Assembly (NCBI GenBank): GCA_049969475.1
Contig: JBMFOU010000007.1
Span: 53,374 to 117,373 of the forward strand
Source: UBA2030 sp049969475
Lineage (GTDB): Bacteria > Bacteroidota > Bacteroidia > Bacteroidales > TTA-H9
DNA: 64,000 bases
Direction of reading: 5' to 3'
In this document: piece by piece, positions 1-9,176 of the stretch
How positions within the stretch are numbered: position 1 is the stretch's first letter
How the letters are laid out: each line of letters begins with the position of its first letter
Program-made: the position numbers and the translations under genes
The notes under the pieces: generated by a model
The model's database searches: none
The model's input: only the letters and a program-made list of their open reading frames with translations
Told to the model about the DNA's origin: nothing

Positions 1-1573
1 TTCCCGGATGGCCGATGGAGAGAATAGCAAGGTCGGTTCCATCTTTCAATTTTCGGCCTTTTCCTATAGGTATTTCCTCGAAGGGGGTGTTCCACTCGTA
101 CATCACGCCGCGTCCCCTGGGATAGCGGATAGAGAAGGGACCTCCATGATTGCGTTGCTGAGCTGTATACATCAAATTTCGCAGCTCTTGTTCGTTCATG
201 GGAGCCGAAATAATAATATGGGGAATAGCCCTGAAATACGCCAGGTCGTAAACCCCATGATGTGTCGGGCCATCTTCTCCTACCAGTCCTCCCCTGTCGA
301 GGCAGAAGACTACGGGCAATTTTTGCAGGGCTACATCATGGATTACCTGATCGTAGGCTCTCTGCATAAAAGAAGAGTAGATATTGCAAAAAGGTATCAT
401 CCCTGCAGCTGCCAGGCCGGCCGAGAAGGTTACGGCATGCTGTTCGGCAATCCCCACATCGAAGGCCCGCTCAGGCATCACCTTCATCATCATATTCAAC
501 GAACAGCCGGTAGGCATGGCAGGCGTAATTCCCACTACCCGGGGGTTTATCTTTGCCAGTTCAATGATGGTTTTGCCGAATACATTCTGATACTTGGGAG
601 GCAATTTCTGGGGACAGGCCTCCTCTTTCAGCTCACCGGTTTCGGGGTCAAAAGCGCCGGGCGAATGGTAGGTAGTAGGGTCGAGCTCGGCTTTTTCCAG
701 GCCTTTGCCTTTTTTCGTTACTACATGGAGGAGCTTAGGGCCGGGAATTCGCTTGAGGTCGTCGAGTAGATGCGCGAGCCTTATTACATCGTGCCCATCC
801 ACCGGACCAAAATAACGAAAACCCATAGCCTCGAACAGGTTACTCTTTTTGAGCAGGGATCCCTTTATCGCAGCTCCCAGTTGCTTAACGATGGCACGCG
901 TATTAACGCCGTAGCGGGTTCCACCGCCCAGCAAGGTCCAAATTTTATCCCGAAAACGGTTATAAGTGCGCGAGGCAGTAAACTTAGCCAGATACTTCTG
1001 AAGCGCCCCTACACTTTTATCTATGGAGATGCCATTATCGTTGAGAATAATGAGCATGTTGGCTCCGGTGCTTCCAGCATGGTTCAAAGCCTCGAAAGCC
1101 ATTCCGGCCGTCATGGCACCATCGCCTATTACTGCAATATGCTGTCGTTGGTTATCCCCCTGCAGATGAGCAGCGATAGCCATACCCAGAATGGCCGAAA
1201 CCGAGGTAGATGAATGGCCCGTACCAAAGGCATCGTAAGGGCTCTCTTCCATCTTGGGAAAACCACTAATGCCACCCAATTTTCGGTTGGTCGGAAACTG
1301 GTCGCGTCGACCTGTGAGAATCTTATGCGCATAGGCTTGATGCCCCACATCCCATACCAGTTTATCCACCGGGGTGTTGTAAACATAATGAATGGCCACG
1401 GCAAGCTCCACAGCACCCAGACTGGCCGCCAGGTGCCCGGGATTATTCGACATTACTTCGATGATATACTTCCTGATTTCCTGACACAAGGCTGGAAGCT
1501 CTTCCTCCTTGAGTTGGCGTAAAGCCTCAGGACTATCTACTCGAGCCAGGACACCACCATAATTGTATGCCAT
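1..1573 (-). CDS. dxs: 1-deoxy-D-xylulose-5-phosphate synthase, 3' end cut by the window
   Basis: First enzyme of the MEP isoprenoid pathway: thiamine-diphosphate-dependent condensation of pyruvate with glyceraldehyde 3-phosphate in the cytoplasm. About 524 N-terminal residues of a family usually near 630 are present; the C-terminus lies beyond base 1. Family signatures read directly: WDVGHQAYAHKILTGR, GTGHSSTSVSAILGMA and the cofactor-region VIGDGA. Near the left edge the frame still reads IGKGRKLKDGTDLAILSIG, typical of the transketolase C-terminal part. The start MAYNYGG lies about 44 bases below a TATCTTTG promoter element. It follows the suf operon on the same strand; the later MEP enzymes IspG and IspH are Fe-S proteins, so the neighbourhood is functionally plausible. 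Confidence 0.95.
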   Translation of the reverse strand, partial: MAYNYGGVLARVDSPEALRQLKEEELPALCQEIRKYIIEVMSNNPGHLAASLGAVELAVAIHYVYNTPVDKLVWDVGHQAYAHKILTGRRDQFPTNRKLGGISGFPKMEESPYDAFGTGHSSTSVSAILGMAIAAHLQGDNQRQHIAVIGDGAMTAGMAFEALNHAGSTGANMLIILNDNGISIDKSVGALQKYLAKFTASRTYNRFRDKIWTLLGGGTRYGVNTRAIVKQLGAAIKGSLLKKSNLFEAMGFRYFGPVDGHDVIRLAHLLDDLKRIPGPKLLHVVTKKGKGLEKAELDPTTYHSPGAFDPETGELKEEACPQKLPPKYQNVFGKTIIELAKINPRVVGITPAMPTGCSLNMMMKVMPERAFDVGIAEQHAVTFSAGLAAAGMIPFCNIYSSFMQRAYDQVIHDVALQKLPVVFCLDRGGLVGEDGPTHHGVYDLAYFRAIPHIIISAPMNEQELRNLMYTAQQRNHGGPFSIRYPRGRGVMYEWNTPFEEIPIGKGRKLKDGTDLAILSIGHPG

Positions 1574-1616
1574 TGCCTTTTACTGGGTTGAATATTAGGT
1601 TAATTACAACGGGGTG

Positions 1617-1624
1617 CAAAGATA
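1617..1624 (-). promoter_or_regulatory. -7 promoter element of dxs
   Basis: Reads TATCTTTG on the minus strand, an exact match to the Bacteroidota -7 consensus TAnnTTTG. It lies about 44 bases upstream of the dxs ATG, so dxs can be transcribed independently of the suf operon. No convincing -33 TTTG at the usual spacing was seen. Confidence 0.6.
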
Positions 1625-1648
1625 TCAAACAACCCGTTTTTCTTCTGC

Positions 1649-1972
1649 CTACAAAAGACCCAGATCGAGCAGTGCAGCATCGCTGATCATGCTTTGATCC
1701 CAGGGTGGATCGAAAGTTACTTCTACTTCACAGCTTTTCACCCCTTTCACCATTTCCACTGCATTTTTCACGTCGCGGGGCAGCGACTCGGCTACCGGAC
1801 AATTGGGCGCCGTGAGCGACATCAGAATATGCACACTATTGTCGTCGTTGATTTTTATATCGTAGATCAGTCCCAGATCGTAAATATTAACCGGAATTTC
1901 AGGGTCATACAATATTTTAAGCTCCTTAATGATATCCTCCATCATCCGGGTTTTTTCCATAAAATCAGGCAT
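1649..1972 (-). CDS. DUF59 (MIP18/SufT-like) iron-sulfur assembly protein
   Basis: A 107-residue cytoplasmic protein of the DUF59/MIP18 family, which helps in assembling or delivering Fe-S clusters. Family features visible are the early YDPEIPVNIYDLGLIYDI block and the conserved cysteine in LTAPNCPVAE, followed by the VEVTFDPPWD stretch. It is the last gene of the suf operon, two bases after sufE, which supports the assignment better than sequence alone; the family also contains PaaD-like members with other roles. Two nearby start codons are possible (residues 1 and 5); the first is used because it abuts sufE. Confidence 0.85.
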   Translation of the reverse strand: MPDFMEKTRMMEDIIKELKILYDPEIPVNIYDLGLIYDIKINDDNSVHILMSLTAPNCPVAESLPRDVKNAVEMVKGVKSCEVEVTFDPPWDQSMISDAALLDLGLL

Positions 1973-1974
1973 AG

Positions 1975-2412
1975 TTATGAGGTTTTGTTTGTTGACTGGA
2001 TTTTGAAAGCCATTGCATACAGCTTGATTTGCTTAATCATGGCATTTAGGCCATTGGCCCGGGTAGGCGATAGATGCTGCTGTAAACCAGCCTCCTGAAG
2101 AAAAGTGGGTTCAAAAGCCATAATCTCATCAGGGGTATGACCGGAATAAACACTGATAATCATGCTGGCCAGGCCGCGGGTGATGAGTGCATCGGAAGCA
2201 CCTCTATAATAAACCTTACCGTCTTTAAACTCAGGAATTAGCCACACCTTCGACTGACACCCCTCTATTAAATATTTCTCCTTCTTTTCTGTATCATCAA
2301 TCAAAGGCAAATCCTTGCCTTTTTCTATCAACAGTTGATACTTATCCATCCAGTCTTCGAACTGACTGAATTCCCTTACAATCTGGTCAGCTTTTTCCTT
2401 AATGCTTGCCAT
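1975..2412 (-). CDS. sufE: SufE cysteine desulfuration protein
   Basis: SufE accepts persulfide sulfur from the desulfurase SufS and passes it to the SufBCD scaffold. The 145-residue length matches the family. The acceptor cysteine is in IEGCQSKVWL (about residue 52), and the following region with ALITRGLASMIISVYSG is typical of SufE. It lies ten bases after sufS in the operon order B-C-D-S-E, so the partner enzyme is encoded immediately upstream. Nothing unusual was seen. Confidence 0.93.
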   Translation of the reverse strand: MASIKEKADQIVREFSQFEDWMDKYQLLIEKGKDLPLIDDTEKKEKYLIEGCQSKVWLIPEFKDGKVYYRGASDALITRGLASMIISVYSGHTPDEIMAFEPTFLQEAGLQQHLSPTRANGLNAMIKQIKLYAMAFKIQSTNKTS

Positions 2413-2422
2413 AAAAGGTTTT

Positions 2423-3670
2423 TTACAAAAATAGAGATTTCACTACTTCGAGCTTTTCGGCCAGGTAATCAATTTCTTCCCGGGTATTGTAAAAAGCCAA
2501 GGATGCACGAACAGTACCGGGTATACGGAGATGTTCCATCAAAGGCTGGGCACAGTGGTGACCCGTTCTGACTGCAATGCCAAATTGGTCGAGAATAGTC
2601 CCTGTGTCGTAGGGGTGAACACCTTCCATCAGAAAAGATATCACACTACACTGTTTAGGCGCCTTACCTATTTGTTTGAAGCCCGAAATAGATGCCAGGC
2701 GTTCAACAGCATAGCCATAGAGTTCTTCTTCGTATCTGAAGATTTCGTCGAGCCCCAGGCGTGTAAGATAGTCAAGGGCTACCGCCAGTCCCAGAGCTCC
2801 TTCCACATTGGGTGTCCCAGCTTCAAAACGAAATGGAAGCTCATTGAAGGTGGTCTCATGAAATCTTACCCTTTGAATCATTTCTCCACCAAACTGGTAA
2901 GGAGGTAACTTCTCGAGCCATTGCCTCTTCCCATAAAGCACCCCAATACCCATAGGGCCATAAATCTTATGTCCGGAAAAGGCATAGAAGTCGAAATCCG
3001 AGGCCTGAACATCCACCCGCATGTGTTGAATACCCTGGGCTCCATCTACAAATACAGGAATGCCCATTTGATGGGCCTTGCTTACGATTGTATCCAGGTC
3101 GACCACAATTCCCAGGGCGTTCGAAACCTGTGTTATGGCCACCAGTCGAGTACGACTTGAAAGATGCTTATCCAGCTCATCGAGCAAAAGGTTTCCATTT
3201 TCATCTACCGGCAAAACCTTTAAATGAGCACCTTTCTCCAAACATACCTGCTGCCAGGGAACGAGGTTGGAATGGTGCTCAAGGGCAGATATTAAAATTT
3301 CATCTCCGGCTTCAAGACAACATTTGGCAATACCTGAAGCGACCAGGTTTACTGATTCAGTAGTACCCCGTGTAAAAACAATCTCCTGAGCTTCAGCAGC
3401 ATTAATAAATCTTGCAACGGTTTTCCTGGCTTCTTCAAACGCTTCTGTCGCCTGAAGACTCAGCAGGTGATTACCCCGGTGTATATTACTGTTTTGCGAC
3501 GAATAATACTGCCCCACCGCCTCAACTACCTGCAAGGGCTTTTGAGTGGTGGCGGCATTGTCGAGATAAATTAAAGGTTTATCATAAACCTGCCGTTGAA
3601 GAAGAGGAAAGTCTGCTCTGATTTTCGATACATTAAGGCTCACAGCGGCGATTGATTTGGAAGATGGCAA
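2423..3670 (-). CDS. sufS: SufS-type cysteine desulfurase
   Basis: PLP-dependent group II cysteine desulfurase, converting cysteine to alanine and a protein-bound persulfide for Fe-S assembly. The 415 residues match the family. The PLP lysine is K235 in FSGHKIYG and the catalytic cysteine is C373 in RTGHHCAQP. Other signatures are YLDNAATTQKP near the N-terminus and EHHSNLVPW. It follows sufD by two bases and precedes sufE, the usual Bacteroidota order. A selenocysteine lyase function cannot be excluded from sequence alone, but the operon makes sulfur mobilisation the likely role. Confidence 0.96.
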   Translation of the reverse strand: MPSSKSIAAVSLNVSKIRADFPLLQRQVYDKPLIYLDNAATTQKPLQVVEAVGQYYSSQNSNIHRGNHLLSLQATEAFEEARKTVARFINAAEAQEIVFTRGTTESVNLVASGIAKCCLEAGDEILISALEHHSNLVPWQQVCLEKGAHLKVLPVDENGNLLLDELDKHLSSRTRLVAITQVSNALGIVVDLDTIVSKAHQMGIPVFVDGAQGIQHMRVDVQASDFDFYAFSGHKIYGPMGIGVLYGKRQWLEKLPPYQFGGEMIQRVRFHETTFNELPFRFEAGTPNVEGALGLAVALDYLTRLGLDEIFRYEEELYGYAVERLASISGFKQIGKAPKQCSVISFLMEGVHPYDTGTILDQFGIAVRTGHHCAQPLMEHLRIPGTVRASLAFYNTREEIDYLAEKLEVVKSLFL

Positions 3671-3672
3671 TA

Positions 3673-5082
3673 TTATATCTTGCTTATATCAATTTCAAAT
3701 TCGATGGGTTTTTCTGGTGTTTTACAATGCAGCACACACTGGTCGCAGATGGAGAGTTCGCCGCGCAGGCGCTTTTTCACCAGGTCATCGAGCCGGTCGT
3801 GCAGCGTGGGTATGGTGATGTTTTCAAGCACCTCGGCAGCAAAGGCATACATCAGAAGCAGTCGGGCATTGTTTTCATCAATGCCTCGGGCCCTCAGGTA
3901 GAACATGGCATTGGCATCGAGCTGACCCACCGTGGCTCCGTGACTGCATTTTACGTCGTCCGCATAAATCTCCAAAAATGGTTTGGTGTTGATAACTGCC
4001 TTGTCCGTAAGCAGAATGTTGCGGTTACTCTGGTAGGCTGAAGTACGTTGCGCATCGCGCATTACATGTATGTGACCGTTAAAAACACCCCGGGCATAAT
4101 CATCAAGGATTCCCTTGTACAACTGGTTCGACTGGCAATCGGAGGCAGCATGGGTAACCGATACAATATTGTCCGATTGCTGCTTCTTGTCCATCAGAAA
4201 CAATCCAAAATGATGGGCTCCAGCATGAGGTTCTAAAAGTTGATTGGAAATCTCGTTGCGGATGAGGCCCCCATGCAGACATATGCCATAGGTTTTCAGG
4301 GAACTGCTTCCCAACTGATTGATAAACGTTTTGTTATGAATTACGCTTTCATCGTTAATATTCTGCATCTTATAATACTCTACCTGAGCATCTCTTCCGA
4401 TGAAGACTTCGGTAATGCTATTGGTGAATCCGGCTGTATGATTATGCGAATCGTCGCAATGTACCAATTTGACGCTACTTCCTTTACCCACAATAATCAG
4501 ATGTCTGGTCTGCATAAAAAGGGGTGAGGAATGATTCACCACATTTACCATCTGGACAGGTTTCTCCAGCTGCACGCCATCGGGAACATAGATAAAGAAA
4601 CCATCGGCAGCCAGGGCAGCATTGAGGGCTGAAAAATAATCATTAAGAGTAGCCGCTTTTCCCAGCCAGGCATCCACTATTTCTGGAGCTTCGCGCATGG
4701 CCCTTGCCAGACTGCCAATAATCGTTCCATTGGGAAGAATTCTCAGGGGAGCGTTTTTATAGGTGTACCAGCCATTATACATAGTAATGAGCCAGGTATC
4801 GAGCCCATACACCTCGCAGGAGAAGAATGACTCTACGTTAGAAGGCAAATCAACAGGCTGAGTATAGTATTCCCAGATCCTTTCAAAATATTTTTCGAAA
4901 TCGGTATATCGGTATGCTTCAAGCGAAGTGGAGGGAGCAGGGAGAAGAGGCAATTTTTGCAGGGCATCCTGCCGCAGTTTCGACATACCCGGGCTGTCAT
5001 TAGCCCCGAAAACTATGGAATCCTCCCGGGTCTTTTCAACCCAAAAGGCAGCATCATTCAAACGTTGAGAAACGATGTTCAT
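3673..5082 (-). CDS. sufD: SufD Fe-S scaffold subunit
   Basis: SufD pairs with SufB in the SufBC2D scaffold on which Fe-S clusters are built. The 469-residue protein has the divergent N-terminal region of SufD and a C-terminal beta-helix core, with SCHGATVGQLDANAMFYLRARG-like family sequence (conserved core around KCSHGATVGQLD) and a C-terminal helix containing RLLLMYAFAAEVLENI. It is distinct from SufB, which is encoded separately two genes upstream. Twelve bases separate it from sufC, supporting one transcript. Confidence 0.94.
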   Translation of the reverse strand: MNIVSQRLNDAAFWVEKTREDSIVFGANDSPGMSKLRQDALQKLPLLPAPSTSLEAYRYTDFEKYFERIWEYYTQPVDLPSNVESFFSCEVYGLDTWLITMYNGWYTYKNAPLRILPNGTIIGSLARAMREAPEIVDAWLGKAATLNDYFSALNAALAADGFFIYVPDGVQLEKPVQMVNVVNHSSPLFMQTRHLIIVGKGSSVKLVHCDDSHNHTAGFTNSITEVFIGRDAQVEYYKMQNINDESVIHNKTFINQLGSSSLKTYGICLHGGLIRNEISNQLLEPHAGAHHFGLFLMDKKQQSDNIVSVTHAASDCQSNQLYKGILDDYARGVFNGHIHVMRDAQRTSAYQSNRNILLTDKAVINTKPFLEIYADDVKCSHGATVGQLDANAMFYLRARGIDENNARLLLMYAFAAEVLENITIPTLHDRLDDLVKKRLRGELSICDQCVLHCKTPEKPIEFEIDISKI

Positions 5083-5094
5083 GGTCGACCGCTT

Positions 5095-5853
5095 TTATTT
5101 GTATTCAAATTCCCGTTTAATCCACTCGTAGCCTTTTTCTTCGAGTTCGAGGGCCAACTCCTTACGGCCCGATTTCACGATTCGACCGTCATACATCACA
5201 TGCACATAATCCGGAATAATGTACTCGAGCAAGCGCTGGTAGTGCGTTATCACCAAAAAAGCATTGTCAGGGCGACGCAGCTTATTCACCCCATGGGCCA
5301 CTACCCGCAGGGCATCAATGTCGAGGCCGCTGTCGGTCTCGTCGAGAATGGCAAAGATGGGTTCGAGCATGGCCATCTGGAAAATCTCGTTTTTCTTTTT
5401 CTCTCCTCCGCTGAAACCTTCATTCACGCTACGATTGGTGAGTTTTGAATGTATCTCAACCAGTTCTTTCTTCTCCTCCATACGAGCCAAAAATTCTGAG
5501 GCCGACATGGGTTCCCATCCTTTGTATTTACGAATGTCGTTAATGGCGGTGCGCATGAAATTGGCCATGCTTACGCCTGGAATCTCCACCGGATACTGAA
5601 AACTGAGAAATATCCCCTCGCGGGCCCGCTGCTCAACAGGCATTTCCAAAAGATTCATTCCCTTGTAAATAATTTCTCCTTCGGTTACTTCGTAATCTTC
5701 CTTTCCGGCAATCACCGAAGCAAGGGTGCTTTTGCCCGTGCCATTTGGCCCCATGATGGCATGTATTTCTCCCTCGTTTATGGTGAGGTTGATACCTTTT
5801 ATGATTTCTTTTCCTTGAATACTAACATGTAAATTTTTGATTTGCAGTAGCAT
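5095..5853 (-). CDS. sufC: SufC ATPase of the Fe-S scaffold
   Basis: ABC-type ATPase of the cytoplasmic SufBCD complex; ATP hydrolysis drives conformational change in the scaffold rather than transport. Length 252 residues is standard. Walker A is GPNGTGKST (residues 35-43), the signature is FSGGEKKKNE, and Walker B is AILDETDSGLD, the ETDSGLD form being characteristic of SufC rather than of transporter ATPases. It lies between sufB and sufD with short gaps. Confidence 0.97.
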   Translation of the reverse strand: MLLQIKNLHVSIQGKEIIKGINLTINEGEIHAIMGPNGTGKSTLASVIAGKEDYEVTEGEIIYKGMNLLEMPVEQRAREGIFLSFQYPVEIPGVSMANFMRTAINDIRKYKGWEPMSASEFLARMEEKKELVEIHSKLTNRSVNEGFSGGEKKKNEIFQMAMLEPIFAILDETDSGLDIDALRVVAHGVNKLRRPDNAFLVITHYQRLLEYIIPDYVHVMYDGRIVKSGRKELALELEEKGYEWIKREFEYK

Positions 5854-5886
5854 AATATATTAATTTTAATTTTTTTGAACTTTATA

Positions 5887-7335
5887 TTAACCCACACTGC
5901 CTTCGAGACTGATAGCCAGCAGTTTCTGAGCTTCGGCGGCAAATTCGAGGGGCAGTTGCTTGAGCACCTCCCGGGCATAGCCGTTGACAATAAGGCCAAT
6001 AGCCGATTCCTTGTCAATACCTCGCTGCTGACAGTAAAATAGCTGCTCATCCGAGATTTTGCTGGTAGTAGCTTCATGCTCCACCACCGAAGAGTGATTC
6101 TCGGTTTGTATATACGGGAAGGTATGGGCCCCACATTTATCGCCGAGCAGCAATGAGTCGCACTGACTGAAATTACGGGCATTTTCAGCCTTTTTGGTAA
6201 TCTTCACTAACCCGCGATAGCTGTTATTGCTATGTCCAGCTGAAATACCTTTAGAAATAATTGTGCTTGAGGTATTTTTCCCGATATGTATCATCTTGGT
6301 TCCCGTGTCGGCCTGCTGGTAATTGTTGGTAACCGCAACACTGTAAAACTCTCCCACCGAGTTGTCTCCCATCAAAATGCAACTAGGGTATTTCCAGGTG
6401 ATGGCCGAACCGGTCTCTACCTGGGTCCACGAAATTTTTGAATTAGCTCCTTTGCAGATTCCCCGCTTGGTTACAAAGTTATAGATACCACCCTGGCCAT
6501 TCTTGTCGCCGGGATACCAATTCTGCACTGTAGAGTATTTCACATGAGCATCTTTCAGAGCGACGATTTCGACCACGGCGGCATGCAACTGGTTTTCGTC
6601 GCGCATAGGAGCCGTGCAACCTTCCATGTAACTCACATAACTTCCTTCATCGGCTATAATAAGCGTACGCTCAAACTGACCCGTATTTGCCGCATTGATA
6701 CGGAAGTAAGTAGAAAGCTCCAATGGACACCTTACCCCCTTCGGGATGTAAACAAACGACCCATCACTAAAGACCGCCGAATTGAGGGCAGCGAAAAAGT
6801 TATCCCCCGGCGGCACCACACTGCCCAAATATTGTTTCACCAGGTCGGGATGCTCGCGAATAGCCTCGCTGATAGAGCAGAAGATGATACCCAACTTGCT
6901 CAGGGTGTCTTTGAAGGTGGTTTTAACGGATACGCTATCCATTACAGCGTCGACGGCCACACCTGTCAGGCGTTTCTGTTCCTCCAGGGGTATTCCCAAT
7001 TTTTCGAAAGTTTTAAGTAGTTCAGGGTCAACCTCCTCAAGGCTCTGAGGCGATTTCTTGACTTTAGGAGCCGCATAATAATGTATATCCTGGTAATCAA
7101 TGGAGGGTATCTTTAAATGCGCCCATTCCGGAAATTTCATTTCCTTCCACCGTCGATAGGCCTTAAGCCGGAACTCAAGCATGAATTCAGGCTCCTGTTT
7201 TTTTTCCGAAATGTAGCGGATAATATCTTCCGATAGGCCTTTGGGAGCCAATTCGGTTTCTATGTTAGTTACAAATCCGTATTTGTATTCCGAACCTGTT
7301 ACTTCATTCAGTATATCATTGGTTTCGCCTGCCAT
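5887..7335 (-). CDS. sufB: SufB Fe-S scaffold subunit
   Basis: Core scaffold subunit of the SufBC2D complex, which accepts sulfur from SufE and assembles [Fe-S] clusters. The 482-residue length and the sequence are typical: an N-terminal EYKYGF region, the FVYIPKGVRCPLELSTYFRIN block, and the C-terminal GIDKESAIGLIVNGYAREVL helix region. It is the first gene of the suf operon, with a TATCTTTG element about 36 bases upstream of its ATG. No IscR or SufR regulator gene is adjacent. Confidence 0.97.
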   Translation of the reverse strand: MAGETNDILNEVTGSEYKYGFVTNIETELAPKGLSEDIIRYISEKKQEPEFMLEFRLKAYRRWKEMKFPEWAHLKIPSIDYQDIHYYAAPKVKKSPQSLEEVDPELLKTFEKLGIPLEEQKRLTGVAVDAVMDSVSVKTTFKDTLSKLGIIFCSISEAIREHPDLVKQYLGSVVPPGDNFFAALNSAVFSDGSFVYIPKGVRCPLELSTYFRINAANTGQFERTLIIADEGSYVSYMEGCTAPMRDENQLHAAVVEIVALKDAHVKYSTVQNWYPGDKNGQGGIYNFVTKRGICKGANSKISWTQVETGSAITWKYPSCILMGDNSVGEFYSVAVTNNYQQADTGTKMIHIGKNTSSTIISKGISAGHSNNSYRGLVKITKKAENARNFSQCDSLLLGDKCGAHTFPYIQTENHSSVVEHEATTSKISDEQLFYCQQRGIDKESAIGLIVNGYAREVLKQLPLEFAAEAQKLLAISLEGSVG

Positions 7336-7371
7336 AGTCTTGTTATTAAGATTAAATTAAAACAGGGGCTG

Positions 7372-7379
7372 CAAAGATA
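7372..7379 (-). promoter_or_regulatory. -7 promoter element of the suf operon
   Basis: TATCTTTG on the minus strand, matching the Bacteroidota -7 consensus, about 36 bases upstream of the sufB start. The remainder of the 7336-7646 intergenic stretch holds this element, the sod terminator, and nothing else recognisable. Confidence 0.6.
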
Positions 7380-7561
7380 GGAAGTATTATCGGTTGGGCC
7401 TCTGTTTTACAGTAATAAACAAACAAGGCCCTGTGTAAGTTCAGCCTAAACAGGAACAAAGGCATTAGCCATAAATTTAACTTTTCATCATGTGTTTTTC
7501 ACGGTATTCACGCCGCCGAAGCACCCCTAAAAATTAACGGATATGCTTTTAATCCGCTTTT

Positions 7562-7598
7562 AAAAAAAGAAAGAGGTGGTCTCCCGACAACCCCTTTC
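7562..7598 (-). terminator. Rho-independent terminator of the superoxide dismutase gene
   Basis: On the minus strand a hairpin with nine-base arms (GAAAGGGGT against ACCTCTTTC, one G-T pair, with an additional inner GTC/GAC) is followed by seven U residues. It lies about 50 bases after the sod stop codon and separates that gene from the suf promoter. Confidence 0.75.
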
Positions 7599-7646
7599 AC
7601 ATCAAGAATCAATCACCAAAATCAAATTAAACAACCAAAAATCAAC

Positions 7647-8285
7647 CTATCTGAGAGCAGAAAGAGCATTGGCATAATTATCTTCCACCTTTTTCCAGTT
7701 CACGATGTTCCAGAAATTGGTAATGTACTCGGGGCGACGGTTCTGATACTTTAAGTAATAGGCATGCTCCCACACGTCGAGCCCCAAAATGGGAATTCCC
7801 CGGCATTCAGCCACATCCATCAAAGGATTATCCTGATTGGGTGTAGAAGTAACCGAGAGACCTCCGTCAGCCTTAACTACCAGCCAGGCCCAGCCACTGC
7901 CAAAACGATTTTTAGCAGCATCGGAGAAGGCATTTTTAAACTCATCGAATGAATTAAATTTCTTTACAATAGCCTCCTTCAGCTCGCCCGAGGGTTCTCC
8001 ACCGCCCTGGGGGCTGAGCAGTTCCCAGAACAAACTGTGATTGTAGTGACCTCCCCCATTGTTTCTCACCACCGTCGGGAAGCGACTGATATGATTGAGC
8101 AACTCGAGGAATGGCATATTCTCCATTTCGGTGCCTTTAATGGCATTCTGGAGATTATCAAAATACCCTTTGTGATGCTTGGTATAGTGAATTTCCATGG
8201 TCATGGCATCGATGTAAGGCTCGAGCACATGATACTCATAGGGAAGCTGAGGAAAAACTAATTCTTTCGTGGCAGTATGCAACAT
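7647..8285 (-). CDS. Superoxide dismutase, Mn-type residues
   Basis: Cytoplasmic Fe/Mn-family superoxide dismutase (212 residues). Metal ligands are recognisable: the first His in EIHYTKHH (H33), the His in HYNHSLFW, and the Asp and His in LDVWEHAYYL. The second-sphere pattern is GGGH before the second ligand plus a glutamine in NQDNP, which is the Mn-type arrangement. The Fe-type found in many Bacteroides places that glutamine in the earlier position. Metal preference is therefore inferred as Mn or cambialistic. It is a single-gene unit with its own terminator; no -7 element was clear upstream. Confidence 0.95.
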   Translation of the reverse strand: MLHTATKELVFPQLPYEYHVLEPYIDAMTMEIHYTKHHKGYFDNLQNAIKGTEMENMPFLELLNHISRFPTVVRNNGGGHYNHSLFWELLSPQGGGEPSGELKEAIVKKFNSFDEFKNAFSDAAKNRFGSGWAWLVVKADGGLSVTSTPNQDNPLMDVAECRGIPILGLDVWEHAYYLKYQNRRPEYITNFWNIVNWKKVEDNYANALSALR

Positions 8286-8522
8286 AGCAGATTTTCTTGT
8301 TTAGATTTTGTCCAAATAAACCCACAAAACACAAAAAAGGTTCAACACAGCCCGCGGATTTTTGTTAAAAAATAGTTAAGCCCCCTGGACAAAAAAACCG
8401 AAGCGACTCATCAAGTCAGTTGAAGTTTAGGAAATTGTAGCGGGATCGGGCAAGTATTAAAGGCAATGCGTATAAACCCACTAAGGTGGAGGTTACAACC
8501 TTTGGCAATCCAATAACTCAAA

Positions 8523-9176
8523 CTATCTCACCCAGGCCAGGGTCAACCCATCGCCAAAAGGTAGCAGCAGGGGCTCGAGCCGGGGATGGTTTTTTACCAA
8601 ATGATTAAATAACCGTATGCTTTCCGTTTCCTTGTCCTTTTTCCCTTGCGGCCTGAGTACCTTACCCCCCCACAAGGTATTATCTGCAATCAGTAGACTT
8701 CCGGGCTCCATTATGGGCATACATGCTTCCAGATAGGCTGGATACTGCTCCTTATCTCCATCTATGTACACCAATTGGGGTCTGATATTCAACGAGGGAA
8801 TAATTTGCAAGGCATCGCCCAAATGAAAGAAAAGCTTTCCCCCAAGCGCCGAGCGGGAAAAAAACCTGCGAACAGGCTCTTCCAGCTCGGGATCGATTTC
8901 GAAGGTGTGCAATTCGCCCTCTTGCTGCAATCCTTCGGCCAGGCACAGGGCCGAATATCCCGTGAATGTGCCGATTTCAAGAATACACTGAGGCCTTCTG
9001 AGCCGGCTCAAAAAACTCAGCAGACGGCCTTGCAGATGCCCCGAGATCATTCGGGGATAATTCTTTGTTGTCCAGGTAAATCGGGCGATCTCGTTAAGCA
9101 AATCCCCTTCTGCTACCGAATGAACGATGCAATATTGTTCTAATTCTGACAAAGGATTAAACCAATCTTCACTCAT
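8523..9176 (-). CDS. O-methyltransferase, class I SAM-dependent, family 3
   Basis: A 217-residue methyltransferase related to caffeoyl-CoA and catechol O-methyltransferases. The SAM-binding motif is ILEIGTFTGYSALCLA, and the metal and substrate region reads YIDGDKEQY and LIADNTLWGGKV, both typical of the family-3 O-methyltransferases. Its natural substrate cannot be named from sequence; bacterial members often act on small catechols or other phenolics. Its ATG overlaps the stop of the upstream M16 peptidase gene by four bases (ATGA), indicating translational coupling. Confidence 0.9.
   Translation of the reverse strand: MSEDWFNPLSELEQYCIVHSVAEGDLLNEIARFTWTTKNYPRMISGHLQGRLLSFLSRLRRPQCILEIGTFTGYSALCLAEGLQQEGELHTFEIDPELEEPVRRFFSRSALGGKLFFHLGDALQIIPSLNIRPQLVYIDGDKEQYPAYLEACMPIMEPGSLLIADNTLWGGKVLRPQGKKDKETESIRLFNHLVKNHPRLEPLLLPFGDGLTLAWVR

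Noticed and set aside
8..1522. Three consecutive plus-strand open frames at the left edge
   Set aside because: They lie antisense to dxs, whose conserved motifs are intact on the minus strand.
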